The notes under the pieces were generated by a model, which did no database searches, was not told where the DNA came from, and saw only the letters and a list, made by a program, of their open reading frames with translations. Shown here piece by piece: positions 22,996-32,597 of a stretch of DNA of 44,831 nucleotides. The stretch covers positions 1 through 44,831 of the forward strand of contig JAJXZX010000026.1 of assembly GCA_021779835.1 (NCBI GenBank). The letters are read 5' to 3'. A program made the position numbers and the translations under genes. The number at the start of each line of letters is the position of its first letter. Position 1 is the stretch's first letter. The stretch is from Pseudomonadota bacterium. GTDB taxonomy: Bacteria > Pseudomonadota > Alphaproteobacteria > Rhodobacterales > Rhodobacteraceae.

Positions 22996-23421
22996 ATGGG
23001 CACAGGCAGAAAGGATGAATTTCGCAAGGATGCGGTGCGGATTGCGTTGACCAGCGGGCTTTCGCGACGTCTGGTTGCGGATGATCTGGGGGTTGGCTTG
23101 TCGACCCTGAACAAGTGGGTGAACGCACACCGCGACACGGATGTGGTCTCGGCCGAGGATCGCGAGCTGGCGCGGGAGAACGAACGGCTTCGTCGCGAGA
23201 TCCGGGTCCTCAAGGAGGAGAGGGACGTCCTGGAAAAACCGTCACGGGTCGCAGCCCGCCTGTGCGCGGTACAAACAGCCTGTGCTACCCTCGGTGGTCT
23301 GGAGGGCAGTTGCCGATTGCTTATTGGAAGGTCAGACCCCGTTAAAAAAAGCGGCACACGGGCTGAAGTGCACTTGAGAGTGGTGACGCTGCGACAGCGG
23401 CGATCCCTGGTAGGAAGATGA
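22996..23421 (+). pseudogene. IS3-family transposase OrfA, 3'-truncated
   Basis: ATG 22996 follows AGGAG. The first 80 residues are a typical IS3 OrfA: helix-turn-helix FRKDAVRIALTSGLSRRLVA, then GVGLSTLNKWVNAHRD and a leucine-zipper region ERLRREIRVLKEERDVLEK. After DVLEK the expected ending is replaced by unrelated sequence and no OrfB follows, so only the left part of an IS survives; its left end is probably near 22925-22960. Inactive. Confidence 0.82.
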
Positions 23422-23467
23422 CGGACTTGCATGGCCCACACCCTCCTTCCTGAATGGAGGAGTTGGC

Positions 23468-23727
23468 ATGACAAAGATAGTGACCGGCGACCATCCGGAC
23501 TTGAAGAGGGTCAACCCGACGGCGACCGCCATCGACATCGGATCGACAATGCACATGGCGGCGGCCAATCCAGATGCCTGTGACACGCCGGTGCGCGCGT
23601 TTGGCACATTCACCCATGATCTGCATGCTCTGGCTGATTAGTTCAGATCCTGTGGCGTGACCAGCGTGGCCATGGAATCCACTGGGGTCTATTGGATCCC
23701 TGCCGTCGAGGTCCTGGAAGGACACTG
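23468..23727 (+). pseudogene. IS110-family transposase, N-terminal remnant with stop
   Basis: ATG 23468 follows GGAGG. The reading PTATAIDIGSTMHMAAAN, then TFTHDLHALAD, stop, FRSCGVTSVAMESTGVYWIP matches the DEDD N-terminal domain of IS110/IS1111 transposases. A TAG at about 23639 replaces the Trp codon expected after LHALAD. Similarity ends near 23725 (EVLEG), beyond which the sequence is unrelated. Inactive remnant. Confidence 0.82.
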
Positions 23728-23784
23728 GTTTACTATTTCGCAGAATGGGTTGACCGCGCCATTCAGCTTTGAGCTGGGCAGCGC

Positions 23785-24711
23785 TCACGCGCTGCCCGTC
23801 GCCATACGATAGACTGGGATGCCCATCTTGCGGGCTTTGTCAGCCAGGTTGTCCTGGATGCCGGTGCCCGGGAAGACCACGACACCAATCGGCATGCAGT
23901 CCAGCATCTGGTCGTTGCGCTTGAAGGGTGCTGCCTTGGCGTGTTTGGTCCAGTCCGGTTTGAAGGCGACCTGCGGCACTTTGCGATTGGAAGCCCAGGT
24001 GGCCGCGATGCGCTCGGCGCCCTTGGGCGATCCACCATGCAACAGCACCATGTCGGGGTGTTTTGCGTGGATCTGATCGAGACGGTCCCAGATCATCCGG
24101 TGATCGGTGGTGTCTCCGCCCGAAAAGGCAACCTTCGGTCCCGGGGGCACCAGGCTCTCGGTTTCTGCGCGTTTCTTGGCGGCGATGAAGTCGCGGCTGT
24201 CGATCATCGCGGCGGTCAGGTGGCGGTGGCTGGTGCGTGAGCCTGAACGCGGTGACCAGTGCGTGCCGGTGGCCTTGAGGAAGAGGTCGGCAGCGGTTTC
24301 GCGGAAGAGTTCCATGCTCTCACGCCGGTCAATCAGGCCCTGCCCGATGTCGATCAGGGTTTCAAGCTGGACGGATTTCACCTCGGAGCCGTCCTGTTCG
24401 CGCTGAAGGCGCTTCTGCGCTTGCTCGTTGTCGTCGAGCTTGGTCTCGATCCGCTCGGCGGCGCGGTGGAAGGTGTTGACGGTCGACCACAGGATCTCGT
24501 CGAGGTCGAAGTCGAGGCTGGTGTCGGCCATGGTGGAAATCAACGCGTCGAAGATGTCGGCGACGGCGGTCTGGATGACCTGGTCTTCGGGAGTGATCCG
24601 GGGATCCGCCTCGCCCGCTGCGGGACGGTAGCCATAAAGCTGCAGGTCCTGGATCATGGTGTCGGTCGGCGAGGAGGTGTGATCGGGTTCGAAGTCGTCA
24701 TGGGCGTACAT
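23785..24711 (-). CDS. SLOG-fold protein (DUF2493/YspA-like)
   Basis: A 308-residue protein; ATG 24711 (MYAHDDFEPDH) is chosen for its GGAG at 6-bp spacing and because relatives begin MxAHDDFxP. ATG 24753 is possible. The C-terminal third is a Rossmann-like SLOG domain: KVAFSGGDTTDHRMIWDRLD, VLLHGGSPKGAERIAATWAS, then VVVFPGTGIQDNLADKARKM. SLOG proteins bind nucleotide or nucleotide-sugar ligands. The N-terminal 180 residues are helical with a coiled-coil-like part (ERIETKLDDNEQAQKRLQRE). This gene, the toprim gene and the large helicase form a conserved set on alphaproteobacterial mobile elements. Confidence 0.85.
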   Translation of the reverse strand: MYAHDDFEPDHTSSPTDTMIQDLQLYGYRPAAGEADPRITPEDQVIQTAVADIFDALISTMADTSLDFDLDEILWSTVNTFHRAAERIETKLDDNEQAQKRLQREQDGSEVKSVQLETLIDIGQGLIDRRESMELFRETAADLFLKATGTHWSPRSGSRTSHRHLTAAMIDSRDFIAAKKRAETESLVPPGPKVAFSGGDTTDHRMIWDRLDQIHAKHPDMVLLHGGSPKGAERIAATWASNRKVPQVAFKPDWTKHAKAAPFKRNDQMLDCMPIGVVVFPGTGIQDNLADKARKMGIPVYRMATGSA

Positions 24712-24768
24712 GGGATGCTCCATCGTCTGGACCGCGACCGTCGCGGCCTTCATGGCGACGAAAAGCCG

Positions 24769-24910
24769 ACAAGCGGTCCGGTCTGGCAGCCCGAGCCTCT
24801 TGCGAGGGCCTTGATGGCCAAGCCCGGCTATTTTGCCTCGCGATGCAAAGGCGGCTCTGCCGCCGGCGGAAAATAGTTGGGCGCCGCCATTGCCTGACCG
24901 GACCGCTTGT
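24769..24910. repeat. 142-bp inverted-repeat element upstream of the SLOG gene
   Basis: ACAAGCGGTCCGGTC (24769-24783) is perfectly complementary to 24896-24910. Nested inside are CTATTTT (from about 24827) and AAAATAG (about 24870), plus smaller GC hairpins. The sequence could fold as one long cruciform or RNA. It fills most of the 287 bases between the SLOG and toprim genes, which otherwise show no gene. Confidence 0.6.
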
Positions 24911-24998
24911 GGGCCGCTCGCCCTCTAGAAGGCCGAGGCGCGGTCCCGCTGATGGAACTGCAGCCTCGTATGCCCATGATAAGGTCGGACCTCCGGGA

Positions 24999-26063
24999 TC
25001 ACCCGCTTTGACGAGTCAACTGATCCTGCGTCATGAAGCGGCTGACATCCTCTGGCGCGAGTTGCACCCGGATATGCGCCCGAATTGCATCAAGACCGCG
25101 AGTAGTGAGATCGTCGTTGAAATCTCCTGACATGGGCGAGAGCGTGATCGCCTCGATCCCGACCTCGTGCGCCCGGGCGACCAAGCTATCCCTTGCACCG
25201 TCCCCCGCCTGATCGTTGTCGCGGACGATATAGAGCCTGCGCAGATGTGCCGGAAAGAGAAAGGCTGCGAGGTGTCCGGCCGAGAGCGCCGCAACCATCG
25301 GCATTTTGGGCAGGGCCTGTCGGAGGGAGAGCACGGTCTCGATGCCCTCGCCCGCTGCCATGACCTCTTTGGCCACCCCGAACCGGGCCGCGTGGCCGAG
25401 CAAATCCCCCATCGCCTTCCGCTGCGTGTCGACAGGTGCCTTTGAGCCGCCATCGCGCGCAAGCCAAGTGCGGTGCGCCCCGGTGACCTTGCCTTCAAGG
25501 TCAGTGACGGCGGCAATCATGGCGGGCCAGGTCTCGGTCTGATCCTCGCCCTGCCCCCGATAGTAGCAGTTCGGGTGGAACTTCAGGGCGCCGGTGTCGC
25601 GGAGATCGGTGATGCCACGTGCCCGCAAATAGGTTGCCGCCAGCGAGCCTTTGAGTGGACTGGACAGGCTAAGGAGCCGCCGTACCGCTTCAGAAGATCC
25701 AGAGGGCGCAGGCGCGAGTTTCGGGGTTGGGGTGTTTGCCACTGGTTCCAATTGCGGCAGGCTAAGAAAGCGCCGGGCTTCCTCGAGCACGTCGGCGAAA
25801 TCGCTGAGTCCGAGGCTTTGGCGGATTACGTCGAGAAGATCACCATGGCTGCCTTCGGATGGGTCTTGCCATTTTCCAGCCGCCCCCTTGCCCGAAGCGG
25901 GGCCGGTGAGGCGCACGAACATCGAGCGCCCTGCGGTGTTGCGAACATCACCGACCTGCCAATAATTGCCCTGTCTGCGTCCGTTGGAAAGATAGGTCTG
26001 GCAGACCGCCTCGGCCTGTTGGCCAAGACGTTGCGCCAAATCAGCGGCATCAATACGGGACAT
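24999..26063 (-). CDS. Toprim-domain primase-like protein (DUF7146/toprim)
   Basis: A 354-residue protein coupled to the upstream helicase by TGATG. The N-terminal part (LAQRLGQQAEAVCQTYLSNG, GKWQDPSEGSHGDLLDVIRQ) resembles the domain preceding toprim in plasmid and ICE primases. The toprim core is clear: catalytic Glu in AAGEGIETVLSLRQA and the DxD-like LYIVRDNDQAGDGA. Such proteins are thought to prime or process DNA during element replication or transfer; no canonical CHC2 zinc finger is visible. Part of the SLOG-toprim-helicase backbone set. Confidence 0.85.
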   Translation of the reverse strand: MSRIDAADLAQRLGQQAEAVCQTYLSNGRRQGNYWQVGDVRNTAGRSMFVRLTGPASGKGAAGKWQDPSEGSHGDLLDVIRQSLGLSDFADVLEEARRFLSLPQLEPVANTPTPKLAPAPSGSSEAVRRLLSLSSPLKGSLAATYLRARGITDLRDTGALKFHPNCYYRGQGEDQTETWPAMIAAVTDLEGKVTGAHRTWLARDGGSKAPVDTQRKAMGDLLGHAARFGVAKEVMAAGEGIETVLSLRQALPKMPMVAALSAGHLAAFLFPAHLRRLYIVRDNDQAGDGARDSLVARAHEVGIEAITLSPMSGDFNDDLTTRGLDAIRAHIRVQLAPEDVSRFMTQDQLTRQSG

Positions 26064-29000
26064 CAGACAACCTCACGCTCAGAAATGCGGGAGATAGGCC
26101 AGAGGTTGAGGAGCTTGGCAAGCACTCCCGCGCCGTCAGGTCCGACGGGCACGAAGAAGCGCAGTTTCCACGAGATGATCTCGCTGAAGAGGCCATAGGC
26201 GCGGAGCCGCTCGCGCATGCCTTCGGTGAAGCCGGTCAACTCGATCCGGTTCACCCCCATGACGCGGGATCGGCGCAGTTGCAGGCCCTCGGCCAGATCT
26301 AGGATAGTCTTGCCCTCGATCAGCGCAGCGTAGGCTTGGTCGGCGGAGAGGCAAGGCACCACTGCCCCGGTTGCTGTAGCAGCCCAAGCGAGCGAGACCC
26401 TGCGGCCGATGATCCGCTCGCCGTCATCGGTCTGCAGCCGATAGACGCGGGTTTCGTCCTGGGGCAGACGCTTCCAGACCGGCAGGAGCAGCCCCGAGAC
26501 CACATGCAGTGTGCAGTCGGTGAACTCCGGCACCTCGCCCATCTCGGCATTCCACGCGGCGACAAAGGTCGGGCGATCTGTTTCGACCCATTGCGTGCCA
26601 CCCATCAGGCGGATGGCCATGTTCTGACTTTCCGTCGGGCGGATCAACCGCACGCGCCGTTCGATCTCGCCATCGTCCAGCATCAGGCTGGTGGTCGGCA
26701 CCTGAACCGCTGCCCTGCCCGAACGGGTGTTGATCATCAGGGCGGCGCGCGGGTCGTCGAGTTCGGCGAGGGCCTCATCAAGAAATCGCGGCTTGTTGCG
26801 GCGGCGTTCCGTGATGGAAAGAAGCTGGGTTTCTGCGCCGGTGGTCGGGTGGGTGTAGATCACCTGTCGGTCGGTGACGCGGAAGCTCTCGGCGCGCAGG
26901 GTTTCCAGCCCGAGGTCATAGGTGCCCGAAGCGATAGCTCCGTCGATCCGCGCCTCAAGAAGCTGTTCGAAGGCGGTGAAGAGGATGCCCTGCATCTGGA
27001 TGGTGAGCGCCAGCAGCCGGTTCAGGAAGGTGGTGATTGGCGGCAGATCGTCCTTGATACCATTCGTGTCCATCAGCTTCAGACCGGTTGCCGCCTCGAA
27101 GCGCTGCAACGAGCAGCCTTCGATCTTGCCGCGCACGATCAGAAGGTAAAGCTGGCGCAGCGCGTCGCGGGCATAGAGGCTTTCGAGATTGTCCTCGGGT
27201 CGAAACAGCCCCTGCCCTCCTGTCTGACGCTGCCCGCGGGTGATGGCGCCCAATGTGTCGAGGCGGCGCGCGATGGTGCTGAGGAAGCGCTTCTCCGCCT
27301 TCACATCGGTGGAGATCGGCCGGAACAGCGGCGGCTGTGCCTGATTGGTCCGGTTGGTGCGGCCAAGGCCTTGGATGGCGGCATCAGCCTTCCAACCAGG
27401 TTCGAGGAGATAGTGGACCCTGAGCCGCTGGTTTTTCGCCGAAAGCTCTGCGTGATAGCTGCGCCCGGTGCCCCCCGCATCGGAGAAAATCAGGACGCGC
27501 TTCTGGTCATCCATGAAGGCGGAGGTTTCCGCGAGATTGGCCGAGGGTGCACGGGTTTCCACGGCAAGTCGTGCCGCCGAACCTTCGCCCTTGCGGATGA
27601 TGCGGCGCGAGCGGCCCGTCACTTCCGCCACCATTTCCGTCCCGAAGTGCTGTATTACCTGATCGAGCGCGCCCGGAACGGGTGGCAGTGAACCGAGGTG
27701 TTCCAGCATCTCGTCGCGCCGGGCGACGGCCTCGCGGCATTCGACCGGCTGACCATCGCGGAACACCGGGCGCGAGGACAGATTGCCCTCACCATCGGTG
27801 AACAGCTCGTAGAGTTGCACAGGGAAGGAGTGCTGAAGGTACGAGCCAACGTATTCCCTGGGCGTGACATCGACCGTCAGGTCATTCCATTCGTCGGTCG
27901 GGATCTCCGCCAGGCGGCGTTCCATCAACGCCTCGCCGGTCGAGACGATCTGGATCACGGCGGCATGGCCCGCCAATAGATCGGCCGTGACGGACCGGAT
28001 CAGCGTCGGAGTCTTCATCGACGTCAGCAGATGGCCGAAGAAGCGCTGTTTGGTGGACTCAAAGGCAGAGCGTGCGGCGGATTTGGCCTGTCGATTTAGC
28101 GTGCCATCCGAGCGAGTGATGTTGGCGGCCTCCATCGCCGCATCGAGGTTGTTGTGGATGACGGCGAAAGCGCCCGCGTAAGCATCGTAGATGCGGCGCT
28201 GTTCTTCGATCAGCTGATGCTCGACCAACTCGTATTCGACACCGTCATAGGAGAGCGACCGCGCGGTATAGAGGCCGAGGGCACGCAGATCGCGGGCCAG
28301 CACTTCCATGGCCGCGACGCCACCGGCCTCAATTGCCTCGACGAATTCAGCACGTGTCGCGAAGGGAAAATCCTCGCCACCCCAGAGGCCGAGCCGCTGT
28401 GCATAGGCTAGATTGTGGACGGTCGTGGCCCCTGTCGCGGAGACATAGACAACGCGGGCGTCGGACAGTGCGTGCTGCAGGCGCAGGCCCGCCCTGCCCT
28501 GTTGCGAGGCTTCCCCATCACCGCGCTCGCCCTTGCCGCCGCCCGCATTCTGCATGGCGTGGCTTTCGTCGAAGATGATGACCCCATCGAAATCACGGCC
28601 GAGCCAGTCCACGATCTGGCGAACGCGCGAAACCTTGTCGCCGCGATCATCCGAGCGCAGCGTCGCATAGGTGGTGAAGAGGATGCCCTCCGACAAGGTG
28701 ATCGGCTTGCCTTGGGCGAAGCGCGACAGCGGCGTGACCAAGAGCCTCTCTTGGCCAAGTGCTGACCAGTCGCGCTGCGCGTCCTCGATCAGCTTGTCGG
28801 ATTTCGAAATCCAGACCGCCTTGCGCCGACCACGCAGCCAGTTGTCGAGGATGATCCCGGCCGATTGGCGGCCCTTTCCCGCGCCGGTGCCATCGCCCAG
28901 CATGAAGCCGCGGCGGAAGCGGACCGAGCCAGCCAAACCGTCGGCAGCCGCGCCGACCGTGTCGAAAGTCTCGTCCACGGTCCAGCTTCCGGCAAGATGG

Positions 29001-30376
29001 TCGGAATGGGCCTCGCCGGCATAGATCACCGTCTCCAGCTGGGCATCGGAAAGCCGTTGGCAGATGTCCGCAGGAAACATGGGCCGATAGGTCGGGCGGG
29101 GCGGGGCAACCGAAGCCATGGCGGCAGATTGCACCAACTTGGTCGGATGCGGCACGGCGCCGGGAATCCGGATCGATTGCAGGCCGTACTCTTCGTAAAT
29201 CGCATCCGACAGGCGTGCGGCGTCGGAGGGCACCGCGTCGATGATCTCATAGCAGAGTTCGACAGCAGCTGGGGATGCATCAGGCTCGCGCATCGCCGGC
29301 GCGGCGTTTGCCCGAGCGAGGTAGCCACGGACTGAGCGCGCCGGAGGGGTCGGCGATGGTGGCTTGGGCAAATCGACGATAGCACGCGGCGGTACATGGT
29401 CGGCAATCCAACTGAGCAGGGTGGCGACGTCGGGTGCAATACCGGGAGGGGCCGGGAAGCACGTGGGATCGTCGGCCGGGATTCTGTCGATCACGGTCAG
29501 TCGCGTAGGGAACGTCGTGCCATGCCGCGCATAGACCGAGCCGTCGATCGCCGCCGAGAACACCACCTGCCCCCGTTCCTGCAGTCCGACGAATGCATCG
29601 CACCAAGCAGGCATGTCGGGGCCGAAGCCGGCACCTGTGATCGTGACCAGCCGCCCGCCTGTAGCAAGGCGCGCGAGGGCGGAAGCGATATGCCGGAAGG
29701 CAGCGTCCTGAACTTTGCCGGTGACATTCGCCATCGCGGAAAACGGTGGGTTCATCAGAACGACGGAGGGGATCGCTCCAGCATCGAGGTGGTCGTGAAT
29801 TTGCGCCGCATCGAAGCGGCTGATGGAAAGCGCCGGGAAGAGGGACGAGAGGAGGTCAGCCCGGGTGTCGCCCAGTTCGTTCAGGACCAGACTGCCGCCG
29901 GAGATTTCGGCGAGGATCGCCAAGAGGCCGGTGCCAGCTGAAGGCTCCAGCACCACATCATCGGGCCCAATCGCGGCAGCGGTCAGCGCAGCTAACCCGA
30001 GCGGGATCGGAGTGGAGAACTGCTGCAGCGCCTGGCTTTCCTCGGAGCGGCGTGTGTGGCTGGGCAGGAGGCCAGAAATCTTCGAAAGCACTGCCAGCCG
30101 CGCCGCGGGCGTATCGGCCCGGCGAAGGATCGCCCGACCGTACTTCTGCAGGAAGAGGACGGTAGCAACCTCGCAAGCGTCATAGGCGGCCTTCCAGTTC
30201 CAGAGGCCAGAGGCATCGGACGCGCCGAAGGCGCTCTCCATCGCCTTGCGAAGCGTCGCGCTGTCAACGCGCTGCCCACGTTCGAGCGATGGCAGCAAAA
30301 GGCCAGCTGCCGCCAAGATGGCAGAAGCCGAGGCGACCGGCGCTTGCGCCAAGGTCGCCGGGGAAAGGTCATTCAT
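26063..30376 (-). CDS. Strawberry-notch-like helicase fused to SAM-dependent methyltransferase
   Basis: A 1437-residue protein starting at ATG 30376 behind GAGGAA. Residues 135-250 are an N6-adenine-type methyltransferase: motif I EPSAGTG (144-150) and motif IV NPPF (209-212). The helicase part follows: Walker A GDGTGAGKGR (494-503), Walker B FDESH (602-606) and a C-terminal helicase domain with GLGRTNRTNQ. The fusion is a signature gene of large alphaproteobacterial plasmids and integrative elements; it may methylate and remodel element DNA during entry or replication. Its 5' leader carries the shared purine-rich element (30422-30469). Confidence 0.9.
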   Translation of the reverse strand: MNDLSPATLAQAPVASASAILAAAGLLLPSLERGQRVDSATLRKAMESAFGASDASGLWNWKAAYDACEVATVLFLQKYGRAILRRADTPAARLAVLSKISGLLPSHTRRSEESQALQQFSTPIPLGLAALTAAAIGPDDVVLEPSAGTGLLAILAEISGGSLVLNELGDTRADLLSSLFPALSISRFDAAQIHDHLDAGAIPSVVLMNPPFSAMANVTGKVQDAAFRHIASALARLATGGRLVTITGAGFGPDMPAWCDAFVGLQERGQVVFSAAIDGSVYARHGTTFPTRLTVIDRIPADDPTCFPAPPGIAPDVATLLSWIADHVPPRAIVDLPKPPSPTPPARSVRGYLARANAAPAMREPDASPAAVELCYEIIDAVPSDAARLSDAIYEEYGLQSIRIPGAVPHPTKLVQSAAMASVAPPRPTYRPMFPADICQRLSDAQLETVIYAGEAHSDHLAGSWTVDETFDTVGAAADGLAGSVRFRRGFMLGDGTGAGKGRQSAGIILDNWLRGRRKAVWISKSDKLIEDAQRDWSALGQERLLVTPLSRFAQGKPITLSEGILFTTYATLRSDDRGDKVSRVRQIVDWLGRDFDGVIIFDESHAMQNAGGGKGERGDGEASQQGRAGLRLQHALSDARVVYVSATGATTVHNLAYAQRLGLWGGEDFPFATRAEFVEAIEAGGVAAMEVLARDLRALGLYTARSLSYDGVEYELVEHQLIEEQRRIYDAYAGAFAVIHNNLDAAMEAANITRSDGTLNRQAKSAARSAFESTKQRFFGHLLTSMKTPTLIRSVTADLLAGHAAVIQIVSTGEALMERRLAEIPTDEWNDLTVDVTPREYVGSYLQHSFPVQLYELFTDGEGNLSSRPVFRDGQPVECREAVARRDEMLEHLGSLPPVPGALDQVIQHFGTEMVAEVTGRSRRIIRKGEGSAARLAVETRAPSANLAETSAFMDDQKRVLIFSDAGGTGRSYHAELSAKNQRLRVHYLLEPGWKADAAIQGLGRTNRTNQAQPPLFRPISTDVKAEKRFLSTIARRLDTLGAITRGQRQTGGQGLFRPEDNLESLYARDALRQLYLLIVRGKIEGCSLQRFEAATGLKLMDTNGIKDDLPPITTFLNRLLALTIQMQGILFTAFEQLLEARIDGAIASGTYDLGLETLRAESFRVTDRQVIYTHPTTGAETQLLSITERRRNKPRFLDEALAELDDPRAALMINTRSGRAAVQVPTTSLMLDDGEIERRVRLIRPTESQNMAIRLMGGTQWVETDRPTFVAAWNAEMGEVPEFTDCTLHVVSGLLLPVWKRLPQDETRVYRLQTDDGERIIGRRVSLAWAATATGAVVPCLSADQAYAALIEGKTILDLAEGLQLRRSRVMGVNRIELTGFTEGMRERLRAYGLFSEIISWKLRFFVPVGPDGAGVLAKLLNLWPISRISEREVV

Positions 30377-30421
30377 CGGGAATTCCTCAAGAGAGCAGGA
30401 ACGGGTCAGGCCCGATCAGCG

Positions 30422-30469
30422 CTCTCTCTTACCCGCCGGACCTGACCAGTCCCGGCACCCCTCTCCCTC
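30422..30469 (-). promoter_or_regulatory. Purine-rich leader element, copy A (helicase gene)
   Basis: On the minus strand: GAGGGAGAG (30469-30461), 32 bases with a CCGG...CCGG-type hairpin, then GAGAGAG (30428-30422), 46 bases before the helicase start. The same arrangement precedes three other backbone genes (36324-36371, 38086-38136 and 40705-40758). Confidence 0.7.
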
Positions 30470-30486
30470 TTCGCGCCAGGGACAGT

Positions 30487-30562
30487 CGCCCGAATGGGGG
30501 GAGACTGCCACGGCAGGCTCCAGTCCGAAGGACCAGGGCCCGGTCCCGGAGGAACGCCGGGA
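30487..30562. repeat. Conserved noncoding block, copy 1
   Basis: About 76 bases upstream of leader copy A match 41454-41525 closely (ATGGGGGGAGACT, then GCAGGCTCCAGTC, then CCCGGTCCCGG). Shared stems are GTCC/GGAC (30523/30533) and TCCCGG/CCGGGA (30544/30562). The rest of 30563-30634 shows nothing supportable. Confidence 0.65.
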
Positions 30563-30634
30563 GGTGCCCAGAAGACGATTCGAGTGATCTATCGATGTCG
30601 ACGGTTGGCAGCGTTGTTATTCGTAATGTTTGCT

Positions 30635-30823
30635 TCAAGAAGAGATTTGAAAGCGATCTCCAAATTCGTCTGTGTATTTTGGAATAACCACGTCGTCTAA
30701 CCAAGTATCCGTCTCGCAATCGAAATCAGGCAGAGCAAGAACGTCGATTGATTCGAACGCCAAATCGTCAATAGTCAGGACTATGCCTTTTCTTGGTTCA
30801 TGCCAGCGCATTGGCACATTCAC
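30635..30823 (-). CDS. Small protein at the end of the QueC/ImmA/PIN operon
   Basis: About 58-62 residues. GTG 30823 lies 3 bases after the PIN stop; GTG 30817 or ATG 30811 fit the GAAGGG binding site better. It is acidic (ESIDVLALPDFDCETDTWLD) with an aromatic/basic start (MRWHEPRKGIV). No motif recognised. The tight spacing argues that it is part of the operon, possibly an inhibitor of the PIN protein, but this is inference. Confidence 0.5.
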   Translation of the reverse strand: MNVPMRWHEPRKGIVLTIDDLAFESIDVLALPDFDCETDTWLDDVVIPKYTDEFGDRFQISS

Positions 30824-30826
30824 CCT

Positions 30827-31447
30827 TCACTGAGGACGTATTTGGCGCTGCGGCAAGCTTCGGCAACGGGACGCATTCTCTTCGCCGATTAAGCGCCTAA
30901 TTGCATCGAGGTGTTCGGGGTGCACGTTCATCCGAGCCCCAGTCAACGCCATCAGCACAGCGTCAGCATGCAATGCGCCAAGCGCTGCAGAAATTCGATT
31001 GTCCAGCAAGAGCTCAGCTGTAGATCTCAACGTCAGATCAGGGAAGCGGCCAACACAAAGGCGGCTCGCCTTTTTCTCGTCGATAAGCGCCACACCTGAA
31101 ATAGCGTGCGCCTGAGCAATCGTTGCCGCCTCGCCATCATCGAGGGTTTCTGAAGCGGGCCCTTCGATCAATGAGCGGTAGACCGGTTCGGCGGTGTTAA
31201 TCAACGCGACAACGGTGATCAGCCCGATTTGCGTGAGAGCTTCCACTGCGGACGCGTCTGCGTGCCCGTTTCTGCTGCCTCTTTTCAGTTCATCGAAGGC
31301 ATTCTGCGTGACTTGAAAAGTGCAAACTGATGCTCTTACAATCGCCTCGAAGTGCCCCGTTGCGTTCAAATTTATTAGCACGCTTGCGTCGGCGACGATG
31401 ATATCTGCCGGACTAGTCGGAAATCTTGACAAGGTCATTTGCCTCAT
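30827..31447 (-). CDS. PIN-domain nuclease
   Basis: About 206 residues; ATG 31447 or ATG 31438, both inside the end of the Xre-ImmA gene. The PIN acidic residues are all present: IIVADASVLINL (Asp), NAFDELKRG (Glu), TLDDGEAATIAQAHA (Asp/Glu) and VALIDEKKA (Asp). The LDDGEAA...DEKKA spacing resembles DUF3368-type PIN proteins rather than classic VapC. Such RNases are commonly paired with Xre-ImmA proteins in TA-like modules. It is the fourth gene of an overlapping operon that starts with an unknown protein and a QueC-like enzyme. Confidence 0.82.
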   Translation of the reverse strand: MRQMTLSRFPTSPADIIVADASVLINLNATGHFEAIVRASVCTFQVTQNAFDELKRGSRNGHADASAVEALTQIGLITVVALINTAEPVYRSLIEGPASETLDDGEAATIAQAHAISGVALIDEKKASRLCVGRFPDLTLRSTAELLLDNRISAALGALHADAVLMALTGARMNVHPEHLDAIRRLIGEENASRCRSLPQRQIRPQ

Positions 31448-32597
31448 TTTCCTCGCTGTCCGTACCTTCAAGAAGGGCACGCAATTCGTGCCGGTCTAGC
31501 CTGAGCAGCCTTGCCAACTGGCCTTCACTGTATATGTCCCGCTTCCATGCCTCACGCGCCAACAGCGATACTCTGAGTGGCACCATGCGCCGGGTCTCAA
31601 TCCGGATGGCAGTCAGATCAACGGTGTCCCCTAACACTTCGCGTGCCTGTTCATCCGAGATCCCGCCATTGGCGACAAACCACTTCCACGTCCCACTCTT
31701 GACGAGTTCAAGCTCTTCGAGCCGCCTAGCCATTGCCTCACGCGATACGCCGAATGCGTGAGCAAGAAGAATTATGTGACGGCGGGTGAAGTGGGATTGT
31801 CCTGCGGTAATCTCCAGAAACCTTTCGCGGACGGGTCTTGCAGGCATTGAAAAACAGCGGGCAAAGGCATCCGCATAGATTTCTTCGCGGGACTGCCGGT
31901 TATCCGCTTCCGTCAGCACGTCAGGCTGAAGACGTGCTGATATGAAATGGGCAAGCTCGTGCAGAGCCGTCTGTATCAGACGCGACAGCGGATGGTTTGA
32001 GTTAAGCAGCATACTCGCGCCGGTCGCTTCGTCGAATGCAAAAAGGCCTGAGATGGATCCATGCAGCGGGCGCAGGAAAACCCTTATGCCGAGCTGCAAT
32101 TCGAGCAGTGAAATTATGTCGAGGCACGGCCCCGAACCAAGGCCAAGCCATACTCGAAGTTCCTGTGCATCTAACTCTGCCTGCTGGCGGATGTTGCCAG
32201 GCAGGACGGGTCTTTCGGGAGGGTACTTCCGCGAACGGGAGACCCCGAGTGCATTTTCCAGCTCGACTTCGGCTCGCACCAGATCATTCAGAAGCCTGAC
32301 CGCATCGAGCGCGGCCTCGTCGGCGGTCAGGATCAACTTCCGGAAGCGCGGGATCATATCAACGTGAATGCTCTCCCGCCGGAGTAGTGCGTTTGCAGAC
32401 GTGCCATACAGCGCAGCAAGTTTCTGAAGCTCATCCGTGCGTACTCGCCGCTGCCCCTGTTCTAGTGCGACGACCGTCGTTCTGGCGGCACCTATCGCGT
32501 CGGCAGCAGACGCTTGCGTAATCCGCGCGCCCTCCCGTGCAATCCTCAGCCTTTCGCCGATTTCCTGGTCACCCAGTATTTCGCTGTTTTCGCTCAT
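31413..32597 (-). CDS. Xre-ImmA/IrrE regulator-metallopeptidase
   Basis: A 394-residue protein starting at ATG 32597 (GGAGGAACTG upstream; TGATG overlap with the QueC-like gene). The N-terminal XRE domain is IGERLRIAREGARITQASAA, then DAIGAARTTVVALEQGQRRV. The ImmA/IrrE zinc protease has HELAH at 213-217 and the third ligand region REEIYADAFAR (about 237-247). Members cleave or displace repressors when triggered by DNA damage or other signals. A C-terminal extension of about 130 residues may sense the partner. It is a likely binder of the twin palindromes at 34554-34594. Confidence 0.88.
   Translation of the reverse strand: MSENSEILGDQEIGERLRIAREGARITQASAADAIGAARTTVVALEQGQRRVRTDELQKLAALYGTSANALLRRESIHVDMIPRFRKLILTADEAALDAVRLLNDLVRAEVELENALGVSRSRKYPPERPVLPGNIRQQAELDAQELRVWLGLGSGPCLDIISLLELQLGIRVFLRPLHGSISGLFAFDEATGASMLLNSNHPLSRLIQTALHELAHFISARLQPDVLTEADNRQSREEIYADAFARCFSMPARPVRERFLEITAGQSHFTRRHIILLAHAFGVSREAMARRLEELELVKSGTWKWFVANGGISDEQAREVLGDTVDLTAIRIETRRMVPLRVSLLAREAWKRDIYSEGQLARLLRLDRHELRALLEGTDSEENEANDLVKISD

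Noticed and set aside
26336..27691. Open frame of 451 codons on the plus strand inside the helicase gene
   Set aside because: Fully antisense to well-conserved helicase coding sequence; no recognisable domain or ribosome binding site.
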